Numbered from the stretch's first letter, positions 20,577-30,662 are shown. The stretch: DNA of 64,000 bases from Streptomyces rhizosphaerihabitans (GCF_025399795.1 NZ_JAODTZ010000003.1:248001-312000); one strand, 5' to 3'. A program made the numbers and translations. Notes: a model not told the origin generated them from the letters alone.

Positions 20577-21569
20577 CTACCCGAACTCGTACGCGTCGAC
20601 CTCGGCGATGTAGCGCGCCCGGCGCTCCTCGTCGTGCTCCAGGAAGGACGCCTCGAAGGAGTTGCGCGCCAGCTCCCGCAGCCGCTCCTCGCCGAGACCG
20701 AGGGCCTCGCGCACCGCGTGGAAGTTGTCGCCGACGTAACCGCCGAAGTAGGCGGGGTCGTCGGAGTTGACCGTGCACAGCAGTCCGGCGTCCATCATGG
20801 CGGGCAGCGGGTGCTCCGCCAGGACGTCCACAGCACGCAGCCGTACGTTCGACAGCGGGCACAGGGTCAGCGGCACGCGCTCCCGGACCAGCCGTTCGAC
20901 GAGCTCGGGGTCCTCCATGCAGCGCAGCCCGTGGTCGATGCGCTCGACGCCGAGGACGTCGAGGGCCTCGGTGATGTACGCGGGCGGCCCCTCCTCGCCG
21001 GCGTGCGCGACGCGCCGCAGACCCAGCTCGGCGGCGGCCTCGTACACCGCGCGGAACTTGACCGGCGGGTGGCCGACCTCGGCGGAGTCGAGGCCGATGC
21101 CGGTGATCCGGTCGAGGTAGGGCTTCGCGGCCTGAAGGGTGTCCATGGCGGACTCGGCGGACTCGTCGCGCAGGAAGCACATGATCAGCTGGGTGGAGAC
21201 GCCGTGGGTCTCCTCGCTGCGTCCGAGCGCGCGCCACAGTCCCTCGACGACCGTCCCCATCGGCACGCCCCGGGCGATGTGCGCCTGCGGGTCGAAGAAG
21301 ATCTCCGCGTGCCGTACGCCCTGCGCGGCGGCCCGGGCGAGGTAGGCGTCGGCCAGGTCGGCGAAGTCCGCCTCCGTCCGCAGGACGGCCATGAGCTCGT
21401 AGTACAGGTTCAGGAACGTCTGGAGATCGTCGAAGAGATACGCCTTGCGCAGCTCTTCGGTGTCCGCGTACGGCAGCGTGACGCCGTTGCGCGCGGCGAG
21501 CGCGAAGGCCAGCTCGGGTTCGAGGGTGCCTTCGATGTGGAGGTGCAGTTCAGCCTTGGGGAGGGACAT
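20577..21569 (-). CDS. Adenosine/adenine deaminase family protein, ADE type (330 aa)
   Basis: Zinc amidohydrolase of purine salvage. Motifs in order: LPKAELHLHIEGTLEPEL (metal His pair, residues about 4-20), FFDPQAH, HAGEEGPPAY (His and catalytic Glu), ERIDHGLR (His), and TVNSDDPAYFGGYVGDNFHA (Asp). The FDPQ-H-RG, SSEVGHPP-like (DSAEVGHPP) and NSDDPAYFGGY blocks fit the adenine deaminase subgroup (Aah1-like) better than mammalian-type adenosine deaminase, so adenine to hypoxanthine is my preferred activity. ATG at 21569 starts MSLPKAEL. Confidence 0.88.
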   Translation of the reverse strand: MSLPKAELHLHIEGTLEPELAFALAARNGVTLPYADTEELRKAYLFDDLQTFLNLYYELMAVLRTEADFADLADAYLARAAAQGVRHAEIFFDPQAHIARGVPMGTVVEGLWRALGRSEETHGVSTQLIMCFLRDESAESAMDTLQAAKPYLDRITGIGLDSAEVGHPPVKFRAVYEAAAELGLRRVAHAGEEGPPAYITEALDVLGVERIDHGLRCMEDPELVERLVRERVPLTLCPLSNVRLRAVDVLAEHPLPAMMDAGLLCTVNSDDPAYFGGYVGDNFHAVREALGLGEERLRELARNSFEASFLEHDEERRARYIAEVDAYEFG

Positions 21570-21723
21570 CGAAGCATCGTACGGTCGATTCCCGGGCCCA
21601 CCGGAACCGGCACCTTCCCGACACCGGGACACCCCGACGCCGGTATCCGGACGCCCCGGCACCGGGCGTCGGCGTCACGGACCGTGCGCCGGACCCGAAG
21701 CCGACCCCGGGTCCGCCGTGTCC

Positions 21724-22629
21724 TCACCGTCGCTTCGGGACCGGCACTCTCACCAGGTCGTGCGCCACCGTCAGCTCACCGTCGAACCCCGCCGCGCGGG
21801 CCTCGCGCTCGAACTCCCCGGGATCGGAGTAGCGCTGGCTGAAGTGGGTGAGCACGAGGTGCCGTACGCCCGCCTCCTTGGCTACCCGGCCCGCCTGACC
21901 GGCTGTCAGATGTCCGTGGTCCGTGGCGAGTTGGTGGTCCCCGTCGAGGAAGGTCGACTCGATGACGAGCAGGTCGCAGCCCTCGGCGAGCGCGTCCACG
22001 CCCTCGCACAGCCGGGTGTCCATGACGAACGCGAACCGCTGTCCGCGCCGCACCTCGCTGACGTCGTCCAGCGTGACACCCCGCAGCGAGCCCTCCCGTT
22101 GCAGCACCCCGACGTCGGACCCCTTGATCCCGAGCCCGGCGAGCCGCTCCGGCAGCATCCGGCGCCCGTCCGGTTCGACCAGCCGGTACCCGAAGGACTC
22201 GACGGGGTGGGAGAGCCTGCGGGCCTCCAGGGTGTATGCGGGGGTCGTCGCGAGGACGCCGTCGTCCCCGACCGGCGCCTCGGTGAGCCTAGCGGTCTCG
22301 CGGTAGGCGGTGGCGTACCGCAGCCGCTCGAAGAAGTGCTGACCGGAGAGCGGGTAGTGCGCGGTCACCTCGTGCGGTACGCGGTCGAGGTTGATGCGCT
22401 GGATCACCCCGCCGAGTCCGAGCGCGTGGTCGCCGTGGAAATGGGTGACGCAGATGCGGTGCAGGTCGTGTGCGTCGACCCCGGCACGCAGCATCTGGCG
22501 CTGGGTGCCCTCGCCGGGGTCGAAGAGGAGACCCTCGCCGTCCCAGCGCAGCAGGTAGCCGTTGTGGTTGCGGTGCCGGGTCGGGACCTGGCTGGCGGTG
22601 CCGAGGACCACCAGTTCACGTGCGGACAA
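21724..22629 (-). CDS. rnz: Ribonuclease Z (301 aa)
   Basis: Metallo-beta-lactamase-fold endonuclease that removes tRNA 3' trailers. The Zn motif [13 protein letters not shown] (H-x-H-x-D-H) occurs near residue 62 and further metal ligands in [24 protein letters not shown] and THFSQRY. Family-typical N-terminus [24 protein letters not shown]. Located 6 bp after the HIT gene, so likely one operon. Confidence 0.95.
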   Translation of the reverse strand: MSARELVVLGTASQVPTRHRNHNGYLLRWDGEGLLFDPGEGTQRQMLRAGVDAHDLHRICVTHFHGDHALGLGGVIQRINLDRVPHEVTAHYPLSGQHFFERLRYATAYRETARLTEAPVGDDGVLATTPAYTLEARRLSHPVESFGYRLVEPDGRRMLPERLAGLGIKGSDVGVLQREGSLRGVTLDDVSEVRRGQRFAFVMDTRLCEGVDALAEGCDLLVIESTFLDGDHQLATDHGHLTAGQAGRVAKEAGVRHLVLTHFSQRYSDPGEFEREARAAGFDGELTVAHDLVRVPVPKRR

Positions 22630-22635
22630 GGCGGG

Positions 22636-23013
22636 TTATCCCGGCGGCCACTGCATGCCACGGCCGCCCAGGAGGTGGGCGTGCGCGTGGAAGACGGTCT
22701 GTCCGGCACCGCTGCCCGTGTTGAACACGATGCGGTAGCTCTCCAGCTTCTCCTCGCCCGCGATCTCGCCCGCCTCGCGCAACAGGTCCGCGGCGACGGC
22801 GGGTTCGGCGGCGGCCAGGGCGGCCGCGTCCGGGTAGTGCACCCTGGGAATGACCAGGACGTGGGTCGGTGCCTGCGGGTTGATGTCGCGGAACGCCACG
22901 GTCGTGTCGCTCTCGCGCACCAGCGTCGCCGGAATGTGCCCCGCCACGATCTTGCAGAACAGACAGTCGTCCTGCGGTTCCCCGCCCTCGTCCCGCCTCG
23001 GCTCCTGCGCCAT
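22636..23013 (-). CDS. HIT (Hint-type) nucleotide hydrolase (125 aa)
   Basis: Histidine-triad protein hydrolysing nucleoside phosphoramidates or AMP-lysine. Zinc pair CLFC at residues 17-20 and active-site HAHAHLLGG (H-x-H-x-H) near the C-terminus. RDINPQAPTHVLVIP is the family core. Co-oriented with rnz. Confidence 0.95.
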   Translation of the reverse strand: MAQEPRRDEGGEPQDDCLFCKIVAGHIPATLVRESDTTVAFRDINPQAPTHVLVIPRVHYPDAAALAAAEPAVAADLLREAGEIAGEEKLESYRIVFNTGSGAGQTVFHAHAHLLGGRGMQWPPG

Positions 23014-23127
23014 GCGTGTGCCTCCTCACGCCAGCCGATCATTACCTCCGCATGCTAGCGGCCCTACGGCGCGGACGGCTCGCGGGCGGCTCGCGTCGCC
23101 GCCCGCCCGCGAACCGCCCGCGCCGGG

Positions 23128-26100
23128 TCACAGCGGCGGCAGTACGGGCGCGGTCTTCGCCGGGTTCTCCTCCAGCGCGGCCAGCGCGATCCTGACCGCC
23201 TCGTCGAGCTGGGTGTCGCGGCCGGCCGCGTGGTCCTGCGGGGCCTGGACGACCTCGACGTCGGGATCGACACCGTGGTTCTCGACGCTCCACTCGTAAC
23301 CCTCCAGCCAGAAGGCGTACTTGGGCTGGGTGACGGAGGTTCCGTCGACGAGACGGTAACGGCTGTCGATGCCGATGACGCCGCCCCAGGTGCGGGTGCC
23401 GACCACGGGTCCGATACCCAGCGCCTTGATCGCCGCGTTGACGATGTCGCCGTCGGAGCCGGAGAACTCGTTGGCGACGGCGACGACGGGGCCGCGCGGA
23501 GCGTCCTCCGGGTAACTGTAGGGACGCATGCCGCGGGGCAGGTCCCAGCCGACGATCCGCCGGGCGAGTTTCTCCACCACGAGCTGCGAGGTGTGGCCGC
23601 CGCGGTTCTCACGGACGTCCACGACCAGGCCCTCGCGGGCCACCTCGATGCGCAGATCGCGGTGGAGCTGCGCCCAGCCGGAGCCGACCATGTCCGGCAC
23701 GTGCAGATAGCCGAGGCGTCCGCCGGACCGCTCGTGGACGTAGGCGCGCCGGTCGGCCACCCACGCGTGGTAGCGCAGAGGCTCCTCGTCGGCGAGCGGT
23801 ACGACGACCGCGTGGCGCGGATCGCCGCCGCCCGACGGCGAGACGGTCAGCTCCACGGGTTTGCCGGCCGTGCCGACGAGCAGCGGCGCGGGCCCGGCCA
23901 CCGGGTCCACCGGGTGTCCGCCGACCGCGACGATCGCGTCCCCGGCGCGCACCGCGACGCCGGGCGCGGCGAGCGGGGCCCGCGCGTCCGGGTCGGAGGT
24001 CTCCGAGGGGAGGATCCGGTCGATGCGCCAACTGCCGTCCTCGTGGCGGGAGATGTCCGCCCCGAGGAGCCCCTGGGCGAGGTCGCCGCCGCGGTGTCCG
24101 CCGCGCGGGGTGACGTAGGCGTGCGAGGTGCCGAGTTCGCCCTGCACCTCCCACAGCAGGTCGACGAGGTCGTCGTGGGTGGCGACCCGCTCCAGGACCG
24201 GCCGGTACCGGTCGAGGACCGCGTCCCAGTCGACGCCGCCCAGGTCGGGACGCCAGAAGTTGTCCCGCATGAGGCGGCCGGTCTCGTCGTACATCTGGCG
24301 CCACTCGGCGGCCGGGTCGACGGTCTGGCGCACCCGCGACAGGTCGACGGTGATGTTCGTGTCGCTCTCGTCGTCGTTCGAGGCGCGCCGGTCACTGGGG
24401 ACGACCTTGAGCTTGCCGTCGGTCCACAGCAGGACCCGCTTGCCGTCGCCGGTGACGGTGAAGTGGTCGGCGTCGGCGGCGAGATGCTCGATGCGCTGCT
24501 GGGCGAGGTCGTACCGCTCCAGTTCGGTCTTCGGGTCCGGGTCGTCCGGGGTGGCGCGGGAGGAGCCGAGCACGCCCCGTACCGGATGGCGCAGCCACAG
24601 CAGCCCGTCCTTGGCGGCGCGCAGCGTCGAGTAGCGGGCGGCCTCGACGGGGAACGGCACGATCCGGTCGGCGAGTCCGTCCAGGTCGATACGGGTGCTG
24701 GGGGTGCCCTCGCTGTCGGGTGTCTCGTCCTTGTCGGGGGCCTCGAAGGGCCTGCCGTGGCGCTGCGGTCCGAAGGGGGACGGGGTCGTCGCGGCCAGGG
24801 TGATCAGATACGGCCGGGAGCCGCCGACGAACGCCAGGTCGAAGACGTGCTCGTCGTAGACGGGGTCGAAGGCGCGTGCCGAGAGGAAGGCTAGGTGCTT
24901 GCCGTCGAGGGTGAACGCCGGTGCGTAGTCCCTGAAGCGCAGCGGGGTCGCCTCGGTCACCGACAGGTCGGTGGTGTTGGCGAGCTTGAGGTGGCGCAGC
25001 GGGCGCGGTCCGGGGTGCGACCAGGCGAGCCACGCCGAGTCGGGCGAGAAGACGAGGCCGGTGACGTCGCCGTCCTCGCTGCGGTCGACCTCGCGGACCT
25101 CGCCGCTCTCGCGCTCGACGAGCAGCACGCGCCCGTCGTGCGAGGCGACGGCGGCGCGGCTTCCGTCGGGCGCCATGGCGAGGCCGAGGACCCGGCCGAG
25201 GGCGCCGGCGGCGAGCCGGCGCGGGGTGGCTCCCGGGGCGACGCCGGTGGCGGGGGCGAATTCGAGGGCGTCGTCGCCCTCCGCGTCGGTGACCCACACC
25301 ACGTGCTCCTCGCCCTCGGCGCGGAAGGTGCGGGGCAGCCGGGCGCGGACGCCCTGCTCGGCGGCGAGCGCGCGGGCCGGTCCGGAGCGGTGGGTGACCC
25401 AGTGGACGGCACCGCGCACGGAGACCGCGCTGCCGCGTCCGGTGTGGTCGGGCGCGGCGGCGGAGAACCAGCGGGAGGCGCTCACGGGGTGCGGCTGCTG
25501 GTCGACGCGCTGGCCGCCGAGCCGGATGCCCAGCCGGCGCGGCTCGGCGCCGTCGAGGCCGTCGAGGAGCCACAGTTCACCGGCGGAGGCGTACACCACG
25601 CGGGTGCCGTCGGTGGCCGCGTGGCGGGCGTAGAAGCCGTCGAGAGGTGTGTGGCGCCGCAGGTCGGAGCCGTCGGCGAGGGAGGAGTACAGGGCTCCGA
25701 CGTCCTCGTGGTCCGACAGGAAGGCGATCCGCTCGCCCACCCAGAAGGGGTGTTCGAGGTTCCCGTCGATGTCCTCGTGCAGCCGGACGAACTCGCCGTC
25801 GCCGTCCCGGTCGATCCACAGCTTGCCGGCCGTGCCGCCCCGGTACCGCTTCCACCATGCGGCCTCGCGCCCCATCGGGGCGGACAGCAGGACGACGCCG
25901 GGTGCACCGTGGGCGACATCGCCGACGGGCCCGTACGGCAGGGTCGTCGCGGGACCGCCGTCGAGCGGGACGGACCGTGCCCAGGTGCGGCGCAGGCTGG
26001 CCTGGCCCTGGGTACTGAGGGCGAGTACCTGTCCGTCGGGGGTCCAGCCCCGTACCTGGGTCTTCTGACTGCCCCAGTACGTCAGCCGTTTGGCGGGCCC

Positions 26101-26340
26101 GCCGGACAGGGCGGCGGTGTGGACCTCGGGGGCTCCGTCACGCGTCGACGTCCAGGCGACGGTCGTACCGTCCGGGGAGATGCGTGGATGGTTGACCGGT
26201 ACGTTGTCGGCGCTGACCCGCCAGGCGCGACCGCCGTCCTCGAGGGAGGCGGCCCAGATGTCGTCCTCGGCCGTGAAGACGACCAACTCGCCGTGCAGAT
26301 GCGGAAACCGGAGATACGCGGAGGGTGCGGACTCAGTCAC
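23128..26340 (-). CDS. Tricorn-type peptidase, S41 family (1070 aa)
   Basis: Large cytoplasmic protease that processes peptides downstream of bigger proteases. The N-terminal two-thirds form beta-propellers (repeats such as HPRISPDGTTVAWTS, PRLAAGALGRVLGLAMAPDG and FSPDSAWLAWSHP). Then come a C1 helical part (YDETGRLMRDNFWRPDLGG), a PDZ domain (APGVAVRAGDAIVAVGGHPVD) and the catalytic C2 domain. The nucleophile is in EFSGSDGD (S962, oxyanion D963); a histidine candidate is in GTSHAYVTPRGGH. Length matches the archaeal tricorn (about 1070). Stands alone between a HIT gene and a lipoprotein gene. Confidence 0.92.
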   Translation of the reverse strand: MTESAPSAYLRFPHLHGELVVFTAEDDIWAASLEDGGRAWRVSADNVPVNHPRISPDGTTVAWTSTRDGAPEVHTAALSGGPAKRLTYWGSQKTQVRGWTPDGQVLALSTQGQASLRRTWARSVPLDGGPATTLPYGPVGDVAHGAPGVVLLSAPMGREAAWWKRYRGGTAGKLWIDRDGDGEFVRLHEDIDGNLEHPFWVGERIAFLSDHEDVGALYSSLADGSDLRRHTPLDGFYARHAATDGTRVVYASAGELWLLDGLDGAEPRRLGIRLGGQRVDQQPHPVSASRWFSAAAPDHTGRGSAVSVRGAVHWVTHRSGPARALAAEQGVRARLPRTFRAEGEEHVVWVTDAEGDDALEFAPATGVAPGATPRRLAAGALGRVLGLAMAPDGSRAAVASHDGRVLLVERESGEVREVDRSEDGDVTGLVFSPDSAWLAWSHPGPRPLRHLKLANTTDLSVTEATPLRFRDYAPAFTLDGKHLAFLSARAFDPVYDEHVFDLAFVGGSRPYLITLAATTPSPFGPQRHGRPFEAPDKDETPDSEGTPSTRIDLDGLADRIVPFPVEAARYSTLRAAKDGLLWLRHPVRGVLGSSRATPDDPDPKTELERYDLAQQRIEHLAADADHFTVTGDGKRVLLWTDGKLKVVPSDRRASNDDESDTNITVDLSRVRQTVDPAAEWRQMYDETGRLMRDNFWRPDLGGVDWDAVLDRYRPVLERVATHDDLVDLLWEVQGELGTSHAYVTPRGGHRGGDLAQGLLGADISRHEDGSWRIDRILPSETSDPDARAPLAAPGVAVRAGDAIVAVGGHPVDPVAGPAPLLVGTAGKPVELTVSPSGGGDPRHAVVVPLADEEPLRYHAWVADRRAYVHERSGGRLGYLHVPDMVGSGWAQLHRDLRIEVAREGLVVDVRENRGGHTSQLVVEKLARRIVGWDLPRGMRPYSYPEDAPRGPVVAVANEFSGSDGDIVNAAIKALGIGPVVGTRTWGGVIGIDSRYRLVDGTSVTQPKYAFWLEGYEWSVENHGVDPDVEVVQAPQDHAAGRDTQLDEAVRIALAALEENPAKTAPVLPPL

Positions 26341-26413
26341 CCGGTCACCCTACGCAGCCCGCGCGCGCCCCGACAGGGGTTTGGATCACTTGATCCGTGT
26401 ACGGCCTGCCAGG

Positions 26414-26983
26414 TCACTTGCCCTGCGAGGGCCAGCAGGTGGGGTCGCCCTTGCACCACATGGTCTTCGTCACGGTGACGGTGACGGTGGGGTTGGGCTG
26501 CCCGTTCGTGGGGTGGTAGGTGACCGGTGGGGTGGGGCCGCCCGCGGCGTTGCAGTCGCCCAGGCCGTTCACGTGGAACCACTGCTTGCCGCCGACCGTG
26601 GCGGTCAGGTCGCCGCGTACGCAGGCGCCGTTGACGGCCCGGGTGACCTTGCCCTTGACGACGATGGCCCGGCCGTCGCCGGTCTGGCCCCGGCAGTCGA
26701 CGGTCGCCACGGTGTTCTCGGTCGGCGAGGGCGACTTCCCGGGCGTGTAGGCCTTGTTGGCGCTGCCGTAGTGGGCGGTGCAGGTGAGCCAGCGCACGTC
26801 CACGTGCTGTCGTTCGAGTTGTGTGGTCGCCGTCCGGTCGGTCGTGTAGGCCACGGTGGCGGTGCTGAGTCCGTCCACCGGCTGGCACGCGGTCACAGCG
26901 AACACTCCGGCCGCGCCCAGCCCGGCGGCCATCAGTGCCCGCCCGCACCCCGTCCGGCGCCTGATATGCCTCAAAGCCCCCAT
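26414..26983 (-). CDS. Putative lipoprotein (189 aa)
   Basis: Lipoprotein signal: MGALRHIRRRTGCGRALMAAGLGAAGVFAVTAC with the lipobox V-T-A-C about residue 34. The mature part contains several cysteines (WLTCTAHYG, VDCRGQTGDG, NGACVRGDL, LGDCNAAGG, MWCKGDPTCW), probably disulfide-bonded and extracytoplasmic. No family recognised; streptomycete genomes contain many such orphan lipoproteins. ATG at 26983 chosen because the basic-hydrophobic signal starts there. Confidence 0.78.
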   Translation of the reverse strand: MGALRHIRRRTGCGRALMAAGLGAAGVFAVTACQPVDGLSTATVAYTTDRTATTQLERQHVDVRWLTCTAHYGSANKAYTPGKSPSPTENTVATVDCRGQTGDGRAIVVKGKVTRAVNGACVRGDLTATVGGKQWFHVNGLGDCNAAGGPTPPVTYHPTNGQPNPTVTVTVTKTMWCKGDPTCWPSQGK

Positions 26984-27129
26984 GCACGGCAGCGTGCCAC
27001 CGCACGGCGATGCGCGGTAGACCTCATACGGCCATCGGGGGCACAACCACCCGAAGGGGTTGTCCATCCCCCGGCCGGGTGACGATGGAGTCGCTCGTCC
27101 CCCTATGGGGCAGCCCGCTCGGCAGCTCG

Positions 27130-27522
27130 TCAGCCGAGCAGCAGCAGCCACTCCTGGAGCTCCACCAGGTTGCCCTCGGGGTCCTTGAGGTGGGCGACGC
27201 GCATGCGGTCCGTCATGGGTGCCGGACCGTGCAGCAGGGTCGCGCCGCGCGAGACGACCTGCTCGCAGTAGGTGTCGAGGTCGTCCACCCGCAGCACCAC
27301 GAGCGACCGGTGTCCGGTCACCACGTCACCGAGTTCCCCCAGGATCTCGGTCATCATCGCGCGGTCCTGGAGGGCGATGCCCGCCGACCCGGTGACCGGA
27401 CTGAACTTCTCGTACGGTCCCTCGGCCGCGCCCGACTGGGGCTTGAGGCCGAGGACTTCGGAGTAGAAGCGGTAACAGGTGGCGAAGTCGGAGACGAGCA
27501 GTCGTACCTGAGCGAGTTCCAT
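27130..27522 (-). CDS. VOC-family (glyoxalase/bleomycin-resistance) protein (130 aa)
   Basis: Single vicinal-oxygen-chelate domain: MELAQVRLLVSDFATCYRFYSEVLGLKP at the N-terminus and HLKDPEGNLVELQEWLLLL at the C-terminus, the second metal ligand motif (D-P-E-G-N-x-x-E). Substrate unknown. It sits 50 bp after rsmE on the same strand. Confidence 0.88.
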   Translation of the reverse strand: MELAQVRLLVSDFATCYRFYSEVLGLKPQSGAAEGPYEKFSPVTGSAGIALQDRAMMTEILGELGDVVTGHRSLVVLRVDDLDTYCEQVVSRGATLLHGPAPMTDRMRVAHLKDPEGNLVELQEWLLLLG

Positions 27523-27572
27523 GAATTCCCCGGTGAGGTGCGGACGGTGAGGTCGTGCCGACGGACGGCGGG

Positions 27573-28322
27573 TCAGGACCAGCGGCCGGTGCGGGCCAGC
27601 AGCAGTGCCGTGGCCACGGTCCCGGCCGTCGAGGTGCGCAGCACCGTGCGCCCCAGGTGGAACGTCTTCGCGCCGGCCTCGGTGAAGAGCGCGACTTCTT
27701 CGGGGGAGATCCCGCCCTCGGGGCCGACCACCAGGACGATCTCCCCGGAGCCGGGCAGCGCGGCGGTCGCGAACGGCTCGGTGCCGAGGTCGGTGTCCTC
27801 GTGGAGTACGGCGGCCAGATCGGCTTTGGCGAGAAGTGCGGCAACCTGCTTGGTCGTCATCGCGTCCGCGACCTCCGGGAAGCGCACCCGGCGGGACTGC
27901 TTGCCTGCCTCCCGGGCGGTGGCGCGCCACTTGGCGAGCGCCTTCAGGCCCCGGTCGCCCCTCCACTGCGTGATGCAGCGGGAGGCGGCCCAGGGGACGA
28001 TCGCGTCGACGCCGGTCTCGGTCATGGTCTCGACGGCCAGCTCGCCCCGGTCGCCCTTGGGCAGGGCCTGGACGACCGTGATGCGCGGCTCCTGTGCCGG
28101 TTCCTCGGCCACCGCGTCCATCCGTACGATCAGCCGGTCCTTGCCCTCGGTGTCGAGGACCACGCAGTCCGCCCAGCGCCCGGTCCCGTCGGTGAGTACG
28201 AGGTCCTCGCCGGCCCGCAGCCGTTTCACCGAGACGGCGTGCCGTCCCTCGGGGCCGTCGAGGACGTAACGTCCGCCGCCGTCGGCGTCGAAGTGCTCGA
28301 CAAGGAACACCGGTGCCGTCAT
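27573..28322 (-). CDS. rsmE: 16S rRNA (uracil1498-N3)-methyltransferase (249 aa)
   Basis: SPOUT methyltransferase modifying U1498 of 16S rRNA. N-terminal PUA-like domain (GPEGRHAVSVKRLRAGEDLVLTDG), then the knot domain with ALPKGDRGELAVETMTETGVDAIVPW, LVVGPEGGISPEEVALF (SAM loop) and LGRTVLRTSTAGTVA. ATG overlaps the stop of the nitronate monooxygenase gene (ATGA). rsmE adjoins dnaJ/hrcA in many Gram-positives, as here. Confidence 0.95.
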   Translation of the reverse strand: MTAPVFLVEHFDADGGGRYVLDGPEGRHAVSVKRLRAGEDLVLTDGTGRWADCVVLDTEGKDRLIVRMDAVAEEPAQEPRITVVQALPKGDRGELAVETMTETGVDAIVPWAASRCITQWRGDRGLKALAKWRATAREAGKQSRRVRFPEVADAMTTKQVAALLAKADLAAVLHEDTDLGTEPFATAALPGSGEIVLVVGPEGGISPEEVALFTEAGAKTFHLGRTVLRTSTAGTVATALLLARTGRWS

Positions 28323-29413
28323 CGGGCCGCACCCTCTTCCGGGATCTCGTCGGCGGCCGACAACGCTGTCTTGGCGGCCGCGATCTCTGCGTTCAGTACC
28401 TCCACCAGCTGCCCGGCGGGCAGGTCGCGCGCCATGCGGTGGCCCTGTCCCGCCCACAGCGCCATGCCCTGCGCGTCGCCCGCCCTGGCGGCCGCCTTGC
28501 GCAGCGGCAAGGTGAGGTGGTGGATCTCGGGGTAGGCGGCGGGGGCGTACGGGCCGTGCTCGCGCATGAAGCGGTTGGCCAGCCCGCGCGCCGGTCGCCC
28601 GGAGAAGGCGCGCGTGAGTTCCGTGCGGACGAAGAGGGGGTCGGTCAGCGCCTGCTTGTGCACGGCGTTCGCGCCGGACTCGGGGGTGGCGAGGAAGGCG
28701 GTGCCCAGTTGGGCCGCGTCCGCGCCCTCGGCGAGGACGGCGGCGATCTGGCTGCCGCGCATGATGCCGCCGGCCGCGACGACCGGGATCCGCACGGTCT
28801 CGCGGACCTGGGCGACCAGGGAGAGCAGGCCGACGCCCGTGCCGTCCGTCTCCGGGTTGTCGCGGTGGGTGCCCTGGTGTCCGCCGGCCTCGATGCCCTG
28901 CACGATGACCGCGTCGGCGCCGGCCCGCTGCACGTTGCGGGCTTCCTCGGCGGTGGTGGCGGTGACCAGGGTGAAGGTGCCGGCGCGGCGCAGGGAGTCC
29001 AGCACGTCCTTGCTCGGGACGCCGAAGTGGAAGGAGACCGCCGCCACCGGGTTGTCGAGGAGGACGGCGAGCTTGGCGTCGTAGCCGTCGTCGCGGCCGC
29101 TGTCCGGATCGCCGAGCTCGGTCTCGTACCAGGCGGCCTCACCCGCGAGCTGGTTGGCGTACACCTCGACCGTGGCGGCGTCCGCGTACTCGGGCTGCGG
29201 CAGGAACAGATTGACGCCGAAGGGACGACCGGTCAGCCCGCGCAGCTGCTTGATCTCCTGGTACATGCCGTCGGCCGTCTTGTACCCGGCGGCGAGGAAG
29301 CCGAGCCCGCCGGCCTCGGACACGGCGGCCGCGAGCTGCGGGACGGAGACGCCGCCCGCCATGGGGGCCTGCACGATCGGGTGAGGGAAGAGATCGGTCA
29401 GCGCGGAGGACAT
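28319..29413 (-). CDS. Nitronate monooxygenase (364 aa)
   Basis: FMN-dependent TIM-barrel enzyme oxidising alkyl nitronates (former 2-nitropropane dioxygenase). Conserved PIVQAPMAGGVSVPQLAAAVSEAGGLGFLAAG at the N-terminus, GAIDAVIVQGIEAGGHQG-like motif (ADAVIVQGIEAGGHQGTHRDN) with the active-site His, and VVAAGGIMRGSQIAAVLAEGADAAQLGTAFL for phosphate binding. Overlaps rsmE. Confidence 0.92.
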   Translation of the reverse strand: MSSALTDLFPHPIVQAPMAGGVSVPQLAAAVSEAGGLGFLAAGYKTADGMYQEIKQLRGLTGRPFGVNLFLPQPEYADAATVEVYANQLAGEAAWYETELGDPDSGRDDGYDAKLAVLLDNPVAAVSFHFGVPSKDVLDSLRRAGTFTLVTATTAEEARNVQRAGADAVIVQGIEAGGHQGTHRDNPETDGTGVGLLSLVAQVRETVRIPVVAAGGIMRGSQIAAVLAEGADAAQLGTAFLATPESGANAVHKQALTDPLFVRTELTRAFSGRPARGLANRFMREHGPYAPAAYPEIHHLTLPLRKAAARAGDAQGMALWAGQGHRMARDLPAGQLVEVLNAEIAAAKTALSAADEIPEEGAAR

Positions 29414-29525
29414 GACGGCATGTTGTCACGTCCCCAGGACAAGTCCGAATCCGGCCGTCCGCCCGGCATGGGCCACCGGGACGGTCGGGCGCGGGGTGGC
29501 ACGGCCACCCCGCGTCCTGCCTGGA

Positions 29526-30662
29526 TCAGCGGCCGTTGAAGGCGTCCTTCAGCCGGGAGAAGAGCCCCTGCTGACCGGGCTGGAACTGACCGGTGGGCCG
29601 CTCCTCGCCGCGCAGTATGGCGAGCTCGCGCAGCACCCGCTCCTGCTCCGCGTCGAGCTTGGTCGGCGTGGTGACCTCGACGTGCACGATGAGGTCGCCG
29701 CGGCCGCCGCCGCGCAGGTGGGTGACGCCCCGGCCGTGCAGCGGGATCGACTGGCCGGACTGCGTGCCCGGACGGATGTCGACCTCCTCCAGGCCGTCGA
29801 GCGTCTCCAGCGGCACCTTGGTGCCGAGGGACGCCGCGGTCATCGGGAGGGTGACCGTGCAGTGCAGGTCGTCGCCGCGCCGCTGGAACGTCGAGTGCGG
29901 CAGCTCGTGGATCTCGACGTACAGGTCGCCGGCGGGGCCGCCACCGGGGCCGACCTCGCCCTCGCCCGCGAGCTGGATCCGTGTGCCGTTGTCCACACCG
30001 GCCGGGATCTTGACCGTGAGCGTGCGACGGGACCGGACCCGGCCGTCGCCCGCGCAGTCGTGGCACGGGGTTGGGACCACGGTGCCGAAGCCCTGGCACT
30101 GCGGACACGGCCGTGAGGTCATGACCTGGCCGAGGAAGGACCGCGTCACCTGGGACACCTCGCCGCGACCGCGGCACATGTCACAGGTCTGCGCGGAGGT
30201 CCCGGGCGCGGCGCCTTCACCGTTGCAGGTGGCGCAGACGACGGCCGTGTCGACCTGGATGTCCTTCGTGGTGCCGAAGGCCGCCTCGTCGAGCTCGATC
30301 TCCAGCCGGATCATGGCGTCCTGGCCCCGGCGGGTGCGCGAGCGCGGTCCGCGCTGCGACGCCGTACCGAAGAAGGCGTCCATGATGTCCGAGAAGTTCC
30401 CGAAGCCGCCCGCGCCGAAGCCGCCGGCAGCGCCGCCGCCCTGCTGGGACAGCGGGTCGCCACCGAGGTCGTAGACCTGCTTCTTCTGCGGGTCCGACAA
30501 CACCTCGTACGCGGCGTTGATCTCTTTGAACCGCTCCTGCGTCTTCGGATCGGGATTGACGTCCGGGTGCAGCTCGCGAGCGAGCCTCCTGAACGCCTTC
30601 TTGATCTCGTCCTGGGACGCGTCGCGGCGCACGCCGAGTACGGCGTAGTAGTCCGTGGCCAC
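29526..30662 (-). CDS. dnaJ: Chaperone DnaJ (378 aa)
   Basis: Type I Hsp40 co-chaperone: J-domain with HPD (ELHPDVNPDP, residues about 31-38), Gly-rich linker (GGGAAGGFGAGGFG), and four zinc-finger repeats CATCNGEG, CDMCRGRG, CPQCQGFG and CHDCAGDG, then a substrate-binding C-terminal region. It directly follows hrcA (end of hrcA at 30663), so it is the hrcA-linked second dnaJ of streptomycetes rather than the dnaK-operon copy. Confidence 0.96.
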   Translation of the reverse strand: MATDYYAVLGVRRDASQDEIKKAFRRLARELHPDVNPDPKTQERFKEINAAYEVLSDPQKKQVYDLGGDPLSQQGGGAAGGFGAGGFGNFSDIMDAFFGTASQRGPRSRTRRGQDAMIRLEIELDEAAFGTTKDIQVDTAVVCATCNGEGAAPGTSAQTCDMCRGRGEVSQVTRSFLGQVMTSRPCPQCQGFGTVVPTPCHDCAGDGRVRSRRTLTVKIPAGVDNGTRIQLAGEGEVGPGGGPAGDLYVEIHELPHSTFQRRGDDLHCTVTLPMTAASLGTKVPLETLDGLEEVDIRPGTQSGQSIPLHGRGVTHLRGGGRGDLIVHVEVTTPTKLDAEQERVLRELAILRGEERPTGQFQPGQQGLFSRLKDAFNGR